Shown one piece after another: positions 11,596 through 20,800 of a stretch of DNA of 46,650 nt. The notes under the pieces were generated by a model, which made no database searches, was not told the origin of the DNA, and saw only the letters and a program-made list of their open reading frames with translations. Origin of the DNA: an uncultured candidate division WWE3 bacterium (GTDB lineage: Bacteria; Patescibacteriota; WWE3; UBA101185; UBA10185); assembly GCA_938004185.1 (NCBI GenBank), contig CALKWN010000095.1, positions 1 to 46,650 on the forward strand. Direction: 5' to 3'. The translations under genes and the position numbers were made by a program. Each line of letters opens with the position of its first letter. The first letter of the stretch is position 1.

Positions 11596-13098
11596 TTATG
11601 GTTTCTTTATTGCGAGATTGAAATATCCGCCAGCATCAACGAGTATCCACTCGGCTGTGCCGACTTGCTCCGGCTCGGAGTGTTCATCATAGTCATAAGT
11701 TCCGAGCCCGAGCTCGCCCATGTAGTTATCACCCCAAGCCCAGAGAGTGTCATCGGGTTTAGTAGCCATGACGTGATCGCTTCCACATGAGATTGCCTTC
11801 CACTTTTCGGAACCTATTTGTTGCGGTGTGTTTCTCTTTGTAGTATCTCCTATTCCTAGTTGCCCGGCCCAATTATTTCCCCAGCTCCATAGCGTGTCGT
11901 CTGACTTGATACATATTGAAAATTGAGTACCGGCGGAAATGAGCTTCCATGTATCCGAGCCTATCTGTTGAAGCGTGTTTTTATCGTCATAGTTTCCTAT
12001 GCCGAGCTGGCCATAGTAGTTGTACCCACAGCTCCAAAGTGTGCCGTCGGACTTCAGGGCAAGCGAGTGATTCTCTCTGCTGGCAATGGCCGTCCACGTA
12101 GCCGAGCCTATCTGAGTCGGCACATTTCTCTTTGTCGTGTCTCCGAGTCCGAGCTGGCCGACACTGTTATATCCCCAGCTCCAGAGAGAGCCGTTTGTTT
12201 TGATTCCGAGCGCATGACGATAGCCGCAAGCAATGGCTATCCATGTATCCGAGCCGACTTGAGTTGGTTCGTCTCTATCTGTTTCGTCTCCGAGTCCAAG
12301 TCCGCCGTGTTGGTTAAAACCCCACGCCCAGAGTGTACCATTTTCTTTGATACCGAGAGAAAAACCATTTCCAGCAGACACAAACAGCCACTTAGACGTT
12401 CCGACTTGAGTCGGTTCATTTCTGTTGGTGGTATCGCCAAGCCCTAGTTGACCGTAGTAGTTGTCTCCCCAAGCCCACAACGTACCGTCAGACTTGATTC
12501 CGAGAGAGTGTGAATCGCCAGCGGACAGAAGTTTCCAGATCGCCGAGCCGATTTGAGTCGGAGCAGGGTGTGGATCACTGTCACTCGAACCGTTGCCTAG
12601 TTGTCCGTCAAAATTTGCGCCCCATGAATACATAACTCCCTCCGTCGGTGGTGGTTCGGGCATTCCTCCTCTGACGTACCAGTCGCATCTAGTGCGTCCG
12701 CTCTTGGTAATGCGCTTCTTCGTCTCGAATTGCAGGAATGGATAGCCGTCTGATGGGTCAAGTTCGAGAAAGACATCAATTGCGCCATCTTTCACGGGTA
12801 TGCCATAGTCGCCGTCTTCGTTCGTAATTGACTTTCTGTTCCCACCAGTGAACGCCCCGAGCTTCCACACACTCCCAAAATTCCAGCCGGAGAACGTCGA
12901 TTGTGTCTTCATCTCTGCCGTGGGTTTGGGAGTCGCGTAGTCGTCGTCGAGCGGAGCGTTGTCGTGGTCGTAGTAGCAGTCTTCGGTAAGAACATCGTTA
13001 TATGGGCAGAAACCAGCCACATAGTCTGGGGTTTCTGCGGTTGCAGTCACGGTCCCAGCCGAAAAGCAATTGAGTACAGCCGCGCTAGTCCCCGCCAT
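11596..13098 (-). CDS. RCC1 seven-bladed propeller adhesin with GLUG start
   Basis: The 500-residue frame begins with the end of a GLUG repeat (NCFSAGTVTATAETPDYVAG, then EDCYYDHD), a linker, and a Ricin-free beta segment (VFLELDPSDGYPFLQFE). From about residue 155 it has seven RCC1 units (WAWGDNYYGQLGLGD-like), enough for a complete propeller. RCC1 propellers mediate protein binding; in a phage tail cluster the likely role is receptor recognition. It is in the same frame as the upstream GLUG gene, separated only by one TAA. GGGGGA lies 9 nt before its ATG, so separate initiation is possible. Confidence 0.85.
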   Translation of the reverse strand: MAGTSAAVLNCFSAGTVTATAETPDYVAGFCPYNDVLTEDCYYDHDNAPLDDDYATPKPTAEMKTQSTFSGWNFGSVWKLGAFTGGNRKSITNEDGDYGIPVKDGAIDVFLELDPSDGYPFLQFETKKRITKSGRTRCDWYVRGGMPEPPPTEGVMYSWGANFDGQLGNGSSDSDPHPAPTQIGSAIWKLLSAGDSHSLGIKSDGTLWAWGDNYYGQLGLGDTTNRNEPTQVGTSKWLFVSAGNGFSLGIKENGTLWAWGFNQHGGLGLGDETDRDEPTQVGSDTWIAIACGYRHALGIKTNGSLWSWGYNSVGQLGLGDTTKRNVPTQIGSATWTAIASRENHSLALKSDGTLWSCGYNYYGQLGIGNYDDKNTLQQIGSDTWKLISAGTQFSICIKSDDTLWSWGNNWAGQLGIGDTTKRNTPQQIGSEKWKAISCGSDHVMATKPDDTLWAWGDNYMGELGLGTYDYDEHSEPEQVGTAEWILVDAGGYFNLAIKKP

Positions 13099-13878
13099 TT
13101 ATAACATTCCCCCAAATCCGCCAACATAGTCATACCCAACCACATTTCCAAGAGCGTAGCAATTCTCGATATTAGTATTGTCTCCCTCGCCCACAAATCC
13201 GCCGACATAATTTTCCCCGACGACGTCAACCTCGGCACCGCATTTTGTGGCTTCGGCTGCCAAATAACCCGCAAACCCTCCAGCATAACTGTTTTCGTCC
13301 GTTGCTTCAACTTCTCCGTGAGTTATACATCTTTGAAAAGAACAGTCTGAACTTGCAAATCCTATAAGTCCACCAACATACTGCTGGCCAGAAACTCTTG
13401 AACCAAGAACAAAACAATCCGAAAAATTCACATAATCTGCTTGCCCAATAATGCCGCCTACATAAAGTTCGCCTGAAATTGTTGCACCTAAAACAACAAC
13501 ATTCTCTATCTCTGCATCATCAAAATAATTCTGGGCAAAGCTGATTATTCCAGTACCATCAAAACCAGTATCCGATTTGGAAATTGCCGGAGAAACAAAA
13601 ACGAGATTCTTCAAAACGCCGCCAATCTGCTGAAAGAAGAAAAAGTCTTCAAGCCCCATCACCTTGTGGTTGTCGCCATCATAGCTGCAATTTATCACCA
13701 CTAGCGAATTGCACTCATAATCGGTGAGAGAGAGATCCGCCATCTGCTTGAAATAGTTCCCGAAATAGTTCGGCTGGCCCTCGCTGTTATCCTGTCCTAT
13801 CCCCTCGAGGTCGGTCTGAGTCAAGATCTGGTAAGGATCGGCCTCGGTGCCGCTCCCGTGCGCAAAATCGTATGCCAT
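13099..13878 (-). CDS. GLUG-repeat adhesin, N-terminal half
   Basis: This 259-residue protein opens with the GLUG-family N-terminal pattern GSGTEADPYQILTQTDLEGI, then beta-helix-like units ending in YVGGLIGFAS, YAGGFAGYLA, YVGGFVGEGD and YVGGFGGML. The final unit is cut by a TAA, and its expected second half is the start of the next frame. I chose ATG 13878 (GAGGGTGTG upstream). GLUG proteins are usually surface or virion adhesins forming a right-handed beta structure. It follows the Tal gene and one accessory tail gene. Confidence 0.82.
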   Translation of the reverse strand: MAYDFAHGSGTEADPYQILTQTDLEGIGQDNSEGQPNYFGNYFKQMADLSLTDYECNSLVVINCSYDGDNHKVMGLEDFFFFQQIGGVLKNLVFVSPAISKSDTGFDGTGIISFAQNYFDDAEIENVVVLGATISGELYVGGIIGQADYVNFSDCFVLGSRVSGQQYVGGLIGFASSDCSFQRCITHGEVEATDENSYAGGFAGYLAAEATKCGAEVDVVGENYVGGFVGEGDNTNIENCYALGNVVGYDYVGGFGGML

Positions 13879-13882
13879 ATTC

Positions 13883-14470
13883 TCACACCCTCTTTGCACT
13901 GACGATTACGCCAGCCTTTTCTCCTGCTCCGTCGAACACCGTTCCGAAGACTTCGGTATCACCTGCGCTTGGAAGCTCGTTCCCACGCGTGTATGCGAAC
14001 ACGAAGAACGGATACCTGCCCTTGATAGGCACAGCGCCGCTCCAGCCGGGGTCGTATGGGTCGGGAGTGCTGCCCTTCCTCGAGACGTAGATGTTTTGCA
14101 ACCTAGTCGGAGCCTGAATGTTGCCCCAATACTCCAGCTCGCCAGCATCTTCCCATTCGAGAAAGAGAATATCGCGCTCTCCCGGATCAACGAGCGGATG
14201 CGGCAGTCCGTAAGCGGCGGCGACTGCGGATTCCTGAACGGAGTTGTCGCCTATGAAGTACCTTACCCACCCCGAATAAGGCGTCGCATATTCGTGACTG
14301 ATTTCTCCCCAATACGCAGCCTCCGCTCCCCTGTGATATATCGAGAGCCTGATTTTCTTCGCGTCGGTCACGTAGATTAGCCTGTACCATCGCCAGATAT
14401 TAGCAAATGCACCCGGAGTGCCGGTTACGTACCTCGGTTCATTCGCCCACTGTGTGAAAGTCTCCGACAT
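13883..14470 (-). CDS. Hypothetical tail-tip protein
   Basis: This 195-residue protein is rich in aromatic beta segments (WRWYRLIYVTDAKKIRLSIY, then RYPFFVFAYTRGNEL), suggesting a jelly-roll or lectin-like fold. ATG 14470 follows GAGGGGAGC. It lies directly after Tal and before the GLUG gene, so a baseplate or receptor-contact role is plausible. No family recognised. Confidence 0.7.
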   Translation of the reverse strand: MSETFTQWANEPRYVTGTPGAFANIWRWYRLIYVTDAKKIRLSIYHRGAEAAYWGEISHEYATPYSGWVRYFIGDNSVQESAVAAAYGLPHPLVDPGERDILFLEWEDAGELEYWGNIQAPTRLQNIYVSRKGSTPDPYDPGWSGAVPIKGRYPFFVFAYTRGNELPSAGDTEVFGTVFDGAGEKAGVIVSAKRV

Positions 14471-14471
14471 A

Positions 14472-17063
14472 TCAGCTCCCCTCCGCTTCTCCGTAGAACT
14501 CGAACACTATCGAGTCTCTTTTCTTCTCGGCCACTCTCGGCCCTCTTTGAATGAACGCTGCGCCGAGCTGTTCTTCTTCGATCGGCTGCCCTATTATCAC
14601 GGCATACTTCGTCGGGTCTATGTTCTTGTCGTGGATTACTTCTTGCACGGCGTCCTCTATATCTTCTCCGGGGAAATGGACTTCACCGACATGAATCAGC
14701 GCACCGTAGATTCCGTTTTCCACAGGTGGATTGACTATGACCGTCTCGGTTTTCTCTATGAAGTTGCTCATGATATAGATACCCGTGATCTCGAAGTCGT
14801 CCGGTCTTACGTACGGCAGCCCCGGACTGGCAATGTCCGTTCCTATTTCTACGTCCTGAGAGTTTTCGCTCATGTTGTCCTGGAAGTCTGCTTCCGAGTC
14901 GAAAAGAAACTGGAAGTTGTTTATCCATAGCGCGAACCATCTGAGCTTGGTCTTGTCCACCGCGTCCGACGGCAGCTCGAACTTAACGTCGATGAAGAGA
15001 TTCGCCATTGACTGCCCGATGAGCGGAAGAATCTCCGCGTCGTCTATGATGTTGGAATACTCGCCGTCGCCATAGGTGTATGAGTCAAAGAGATACCAAT
15101 CGGAGTAAGAACCTACGAGCCCCTTCCAGCGGACGTACACATTCACGGTGTCGGCTACGTCTTCGACTTCCGCATCTATTCTCACGCTGTTGATAGTAGT
15201 GCCGCCGGGTTCTCCGAAGTTGCTTGACAGCGTCAGTGCGCTTACTTCTGAAGAACTCTCCGATTTATTGCCGTCGATGTCTATGTTCACGAACTTGACG
15301 TAGTATCTTGTATTGCCCTTGAGTTCAAGAATCTCGAACTTGTTCTGCTTGGCCGTTTTGACGAGAGTCGCGCCGGTGATCTCAAAGCCCGGTTCTGTTG
15401 ACACGTGGACTTCGGTAGTCTCCCATCTCGGACTGCTCGGCTTGTTGAAACCGGCGACTACGCCCTGAACGATTGGTCTCGACCACGGGCCTCCGGGTCT
15501 CAGAGTCTCCACATGCCTAAACGGTGGTTCCCATCCGATAGCGTCGTTCAGGTTTGCGGCTGGTCTTCCCAGTTCAAGGTGTACTTTCAATCCATTGTCC
15601 GTGTATTCTCTCGTTTCCTGCATGATCCTGACAGTATCGACCACGCCAGACTTCGGATCGACTACCCGGACATAATCGCCCAGACTGTACGAAGGTTCGG
15701 CGTTTATCGGGAACATCGCCTGTATCGAGAAAGCCACGATTGGAGTCGAGTATTCTTCCAGATACGCTTCCGCTTTCGAATTCAGTTCCACGAGAGTTTC
15801 AACGTCAAAATCGACGACTTTCCGGTACTCTCCATACTCGGCTATCGAATCATGGTCTCTGTATTCTCTCTGAAGACGGTTGATCCCGTCACCCTTGCCC
15901 CGCGCTATAAGGACGTTGCAAAGTTCTTCGTCGCCGTCTGACAGTCTATCTATTTCGGTATTCGTACCGGCTCTGAAAACACATTCGGATGTCTTGTCGC
16001 TTCCAATTTCGGACACGAGATACAACACGCCGTTCTGAACATAGAACTCGTATTTATCCTCTCCAGTATAGCCAGTAGAACCGGCATGGACATTTTCACA
16101 CGCATCTCTCAAGACTGATAGCGCGTTGTCTCCGTCGGCTATGAGCCCTTTGACTTGCATTCCCGTCTCCAGCGGAATCGAAGACGAAAGAATGTCAGAC
16201 TGAAAGCGAGCAAGCATCTCGACCGCAAACACAAACGGGGTCTGCCCCGTCGGGTTTCCTTCGTCGTCTTCCGAGGTCGTGTCGTCCGTGTAGAGATTGA
16301 TTCTGACGTACACGTCTTCCTCGTCCGTCCAGCCGGGATCGACGCCGACTTGATCGGGGAACGCTCCCTCTATCTCGTCGCTCCATGTTTCTCCGTCGAT
16401 GGAATACTGCATCGTGGTCTTCACTTCGCCGCCGTTGTCCGAAGCCCAGCGTATGCGTCCCCAACTTTTGAACGGAGTGTCTTCGTGGAGACCGAGTCCC
16501 CTGCCAAGATAGCCTTGCACAAACTCTGTCTGGTTGAAATGAAGAACTATATACCCTTCCGGCAGATATGAACCAAACTCGTCTTTGGCCAGCATAATTA
16601 CTCCCGGCTCGGTAGAAGAGTCAATATTTTCGCTTGTGGCAAGCTCCCACTCTGTCTGATCCTTGACTCTGACTACATACCAGTTTTGAAGCAGATCCCT
16701 AGCGACATCCGCTATGTCCCAGTCGTCCCACACCATCCCGTACTGCGCCGGTGTGACTATGTTTTCAAGCAATATCTCTTCTGTGAGAGCCTGAACCACG
16801 AGATGTTCTTCTGTGAAGTCTCGCCCGGTGATCTTGCCCGTTGCTTTCAGTTCAGTGTCTCTGAATATCTGAACATAGTTTGCCATTTGCGCATATGAAC
16901 CTTTGTTCTCCGTGAACATTGGCCACTGGGAAGCCTCTTCTCTTGGAATCCATATCGTCATCTGGCCGGCTTCATTGATTCTTTTGTTGAAATGCCAGCG
17001 GATATCCCTGTGAAAGACGGCCTGCTTTTCCCATGAGCGGTTCAAAATCCTCACGTTGTACAT
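14472..17063 (-). CDS. Tail-associated protein (Tal, gp37-like)
   Basis: This 863-residue protein has an N-terminal region of the siphovirus Tal/gp37 type (YNVRILNRSWEKQAVFHRDI, then GKITGRDFTEEHLVVQAL and ILLENIVTPAQYG). A DUF-like domain with PTYSLGDYVRVVDP-type motifs (SYSLGDYVRVVDPKSGVV) follows near residue 470. Then come a fibronectin-III-like module (STEPGFEITGATLV, then RYYVKFVNIDIDGNKS) and a C-terminal extension. Tal forms the tail-tip hub beneath Dit. I chose ATG 17063, which overlaps the Dit stop (TGATG), rather than the GTG nine bases upstream. There is no peptidase motif that I can identify. Confidence 0.82.
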   Translation of the reverse strand: MYNVRILNRSWEKQAVFHRDIRWHFNKRINEAGQMTIWIPREEASQWPMFTENKGSYAQMANYVQIFRDTELKATGKITGRDFTEEHLVVQALTEEILLENIVTPAQYGMVWDDWDIADVARDLLQNWYVVRVKDQTEWELATSENIDSSTEPGVIMLAKDEFGSYLPEGYIVLHFNQTEFVQGYLGRGLGLHEDTPFKSWGRIRWASDNGGEVKTTMQYSIDGETWSDEIEGAFPDQVGVDPGWTDEEDVYVRINLYTDDTTSEDDEGNPTGQTPFVFAVEMLARFQSDILSSSIPLETGMQVKGLIADGDNALSVLRDACENVHAGSTGYTGEDKYEFYVQNGVLYLVSEIGSDKTSECVFRAGTNTEIDRLSDGDEELCNVLIARGKGDGINRLQREYRDHDSIAEYGEYRKVVDFDVETLVELNSKAEAYLEEYSTPIVAFSIQAMFPINAEPSYSLGDYVRVVDPKSGVVDTVRIMQETREYTDNGLKVHLELGRPAANLNDAIGWEPPFRHVETLRPGGPWSRPIVQGVVAGFNKPSSPRWETTEVHVSTEPGFEITGATLVKTAKQNKFEILELKGNTRYYVKFVNIDIDGNKSESSSEVSALTLSSNFGEPGGTTINSVRIDAEVEDVADTVNVYVRWKGLVGSYSDWYLFDSYTYGDGEYSNIIDDAEILPLIGQSMANLFIDVKFELPSDAVDKTKLRWFALWINNFQFLFDSEADFQDNMSENSQDVEIGTDIASPGLPYVRPDDFEITGIYIMSNFIEKTETVIVNPPVENGIYGALIHVGEVHFPGEDIEDAVQEVIHDKNIDPTKYAVIIGQPIEEEQLGAAFIQRGPRVAEKKRDSIVFEFYGEAEGS

Positions 17064-17800
17064 CAGAACCACCTCGGCCTAAACTTGATCGAGGCACCCG
17101 TCCCTGTCAAAACGTTGTCCCCGGGTATCAACTCAAAACCTCCTGATATGAAAGCGTCTGTCATGTAGTGCGCGACGTTGGTCGCCCCGGACTTCGCCGT
17201 GAACTCTTTGCAATCGACGATTACGCTTCCCATTGCTACATTGTGAGAGAGCGAGAGAGTCTGAGACGTGGTAGTGTTCACAACGCTGGCACTGACTCCG
17301 AGCCCTGAGAACGTCACAATAGGGAGAGAAGGAGCGCTTCCGAGATTGGTGACAGTCCCCGGAGCGCCCTTTGTGACTTCGTTGCCGTACCAAAAAGGGT
17401 CGGGGCAGATGAAAGTCATTGAGACCTTCAACTGCTGACCCAGGTGTATCCATTCCACGCTGTCGGACTGGAGGTATCCGTAGATGAAGCGCTCGTCCTT
17501 GCTGTTGCGGTAGATTCTGATAGGCGAATGAAGGAGAAAGGCCATAATCTTGTCTCTGTATGCGATGGTATCTCTCCTGTCGTTTATCTCGATTCCTTCG
17601 TACTCGTCCTCTTCACCGTGCCCGATCTCGCCTCTGAGAGTTATCTCTCTCGGTCTCATAGTCTCGTAGCCTATTCTCGCAGCGCCGTCGGCTCCCGAAC
17701 GGAGAGAATACGGCACGCTCTTCTGAAATGAAGTGTCCTGAACCATGAGAGTCCACGGCAGAGTGAGCGTTGAACTCTTTCCATTAAGTAGTTTAATCAT
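17063..17800 (-). CDS. dit: Distal tail protein (Dit)
   Basis: This 245-residue protein has the Dit N-terminal barrel pattern: paired strands ending in RPREITLRGEI, then a helix with DKIMAFLLHSPIRIYRNSKD and RFIYGYLQSDSVEWIHLGQQ. A C-terminal galectin-like beta domain (GTVTNLGSAPSLPIVTFSGL) follows. Dit hexamers join the tail tube to the tip complex. ATG 17800 follows GAGGTGCAGG, and its codon overlaps the end of the tape measure gene. Confidence 0.85.
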   Translation of the reverse strand: MIKLLNGKSSTLTLPWTLMVQDTSFQKSVPYSLRSGADGAARIGYETMRPREITLRGEIGHGEEDEYEGIEINDRRDTIAYRDKIMAFLLHSPIRIYRNSKDERFIYGYLQSDSVEWIHLGQQLKVSMTFICPDPFWYGNEVTKGAPGTVTNLGSAPSLPIVTFSGLGVSASVVNTTTSQTLSLSHNVAMGSVIVDCKEFTAKSGATNVAHYMTDAFISGGFELIPGDNVLTGTGASIKFRPRWF

Positions 17801-20800
17801 CTTCCTGCACCTCTTCTCGACCTGATCAATGATTCTGAAATCTTTCTCTCTATTTCCTGTGCAGTCAGTTGCGTTATTTCATCGATGTCCGCCGTTTGCG
17901 GATAGAGATTGATGTCGCCGTTGATTACCACGCCACCTTCAACACCGGCAAGGCCAAGCTCGCCCGTAACCGGCAGTCTGGCATCCAGTATCCCCGCTAT
18001 CCTGTTGCCTATTCCCACGAGACTATTGAGTGAGGCGAGAGGAGACAAGAGATCTATGAGTATGTCGCGAGTGGGTCCTGTGATCTCTGAGATTTGCCGG
18101 CCAGCGTTTGGCATTTCCGGGGTCGTGATCACTTTGTCAAAAGCCGTCATGTCTAAGTTCCCGATTTTCAACCATGGGAAAATGGCGTTTATTACGTCTA
18201 TCATTCCGTTGATCATTTCGAATATGCCTTTGAGAACCGTCTTGATTCCGTTGGCAAGCCACTCGAAGATCGGGGCAAGGCTCTTTATGACTGGGATCAG
18301 AGCTTTGCCGACTATCTTCCCAAGTTCTTTGAACGGCCCTGTTACCCATTCCATAGCCGGTTTTACCTCGTTCTCGAAGCCTTCTTTGATCCTCTGAGAT
18401 ATGCCGAAGATTTCGTCTATCTTTGCGACAACTCTCTTCACTCTGTCTGTGAAGGCCCAGAGCTTGAGAGCCATGTTTGTGAAAGCCGCGATTATGAGCA
18501 ATCCGACCGGGCCGGTAGCTGCCACAAGTGTTTCGACTCCAGCAGCGAGCGCTCCGCCAGCCTGAGTGAACAACAGTTTCCCCATATCGACGAGCTGTGT
18601 TAGCATGGGAGTTTCTGCGTTGAAATTCGGCTGTGGAATGTTCTCGATTATCCAACTATCGATTTTTTCAGCTATCGCATCCGAAAAGAGAGTTTCGACC
18701 TTGCCGAACAGATTCCCCACAAGCTCCTTGATTGCGCCGAAGAGTCCAATCTCGCCCTTGAAAATTCTGCGCGGCGTCTTCACAAATAGGTCGGCAAACA
18801 TCCTTGAAATATCTGTGAAAGCCTGTTTCCAAATACCGACAACTTCCTCGGCAGTCTCTTCTGCGTCGGGTATCAGACCATCGAATATCGGAACATCCGA
18901 AGTCTTGCCGGATTTGTTCCACCACGAAGTTTTGTCATCGAACACAGATTCGAGTTTCTCAAACGACTTCTGAATACCTTCAATATACTCTTTCGTGGCT
19001 TGGGCGGCAGTCTTTGTGGGTTTGACCATGTTGTCCTGGAGTCCGGGACCCATCCATTTGCCGACACCTTTCACCATGTCCGGCACAATCGACGCACCGA
19101 CAAGTTCCATATACAAGTCCATGAAACTCTGCAAAACTTCATCGACGGCACGGTCAGTCTGAGAAATCATATCGTCGGCCATTTTCTTGAATTCTTTCTC
19201 GATCAGAGTCGTCTGTTCTTTGGTGATTTCTCCCAGATTCTTTATATCCTGTCCGACGGCCCCTGTGGAGAAGGCGCCTGAAGTCCGCATCTCCCACAAG
19301 TGATCGCGAATGATTCCTAGCCTTGTGTGAATCGTCGATGTCGTGTTATTCAAAGCTATTAGCTCTGTAACTGCGGAGTTTACAGCCGCGACTATTGTAT
19401 TGAGGTCTTTGGATAGTATCGCTTCTTTGATTTCTCTCAAGATATCGAGAATAGAAGATACTTCAGACAACGCTTCAGGCGATAACTTGGCTTCGATCTC
19501 GTGTGTTTCAGGTAGTATCTCCGCAACGACTTCTGCGATTTCATTGCCAATATCGAAGGTATAAACCTTTCCGCCGGGGAACGAGCGCTCGACGACTTTT
19601 TGGTAATCTGTGATTATTTGATTGACTATATTTGCGAGATCGGCCACTTGCGCGTATGTTTCTTCAGACAACTTCGACCAATCGCCGCCGAGTTCTTTCT
19701 CAAGCCCAATCATGAAGTTGGTCATGAGTATTTTTGTCGAATCTTGAAGCAAACTGATGTCTCTATCGTTGACTTGCCAATTAAGCCCGACCGAACGGCC
19801 TTTATTCCAACCCACAAGAGCTGCCGCTAGACTGTCAAGCCCTGTGGTGCGGAGCCAGTTGATTGTGTGTTCTGCCGCTTCGACAGCCCACACAGGATCG
19901 GTAGCCGCTACCGTGTGACTCATCGGAGTATCTACCCACTTCTTGGCTTGATCGTATGCTATCGGCTCAAACTGGAACGGGCCGTACCCCTGCCCTCCGA
20001 CTGCTCCGATGTTGTACTTCGATTCTGCGTATGCGAGAGCTGACAGCAAAACTGGTTCTACAAGTCCTTTATTCAGCTTGTCAAGCAAGTCTCGCTCAAG
20101 CAAGACAGGTGTCATCGAACCTTTGACTCCGAGATCGAATATTGAATCAAATACATTCTGCTTGCTTGTTTCGAGAGCTTTTCTCTTCGCTTTTTGTATC
20201 ACCTCGTCCAGCATTTTGTCTATTTCCTGCTGGTCTTCTTCCGACAACGCCGAAACCACTGGCCCTGTTGGAAGAAAACCATAGACATCGCTGACCAGTG
20301 ATGCATAAGTATTTGAGAGGTCGAGACGTGGCATTTGACTCTGGTCGTTTTGGAATCTTAAACCCTCTCCTCCACCGCCAACGTTAGGCATGGTCACGCC
20401 TTCTCGACCACCTGATGTTCTGCCCGGTGTGGTGTCTGGCGCCGGAGCCCGCCCAGTGCTGATTCCTAACATTTCAAGAAGCCAACCAGCGCCAAATACA
20501 TACTTTATCGCGTCGATTAGCTGACTGCCTATCTCAAGCCCGGCCTCATAGATTTTGAGAGCTGCCTTTTTGACTGCGCCCCACACTACTCCGCCCAGAT
20601 CGAGCAGAGTATCGAACGCCCCTTTCATGCCGTCCCAGATCCAGCCCGCCGCGGGAACTAGAAGCCCGTTCCATGTAGCGACTGCGACATTGGCAATTGC
20701 AAGACCCATTATTTCAACGAAGTCAACGACGAGCAAGAACGCTTCTTTGAAAAACTCGCCGATTGACTTTCCGAGATTGACAGCCGATTCGATTATTCCC

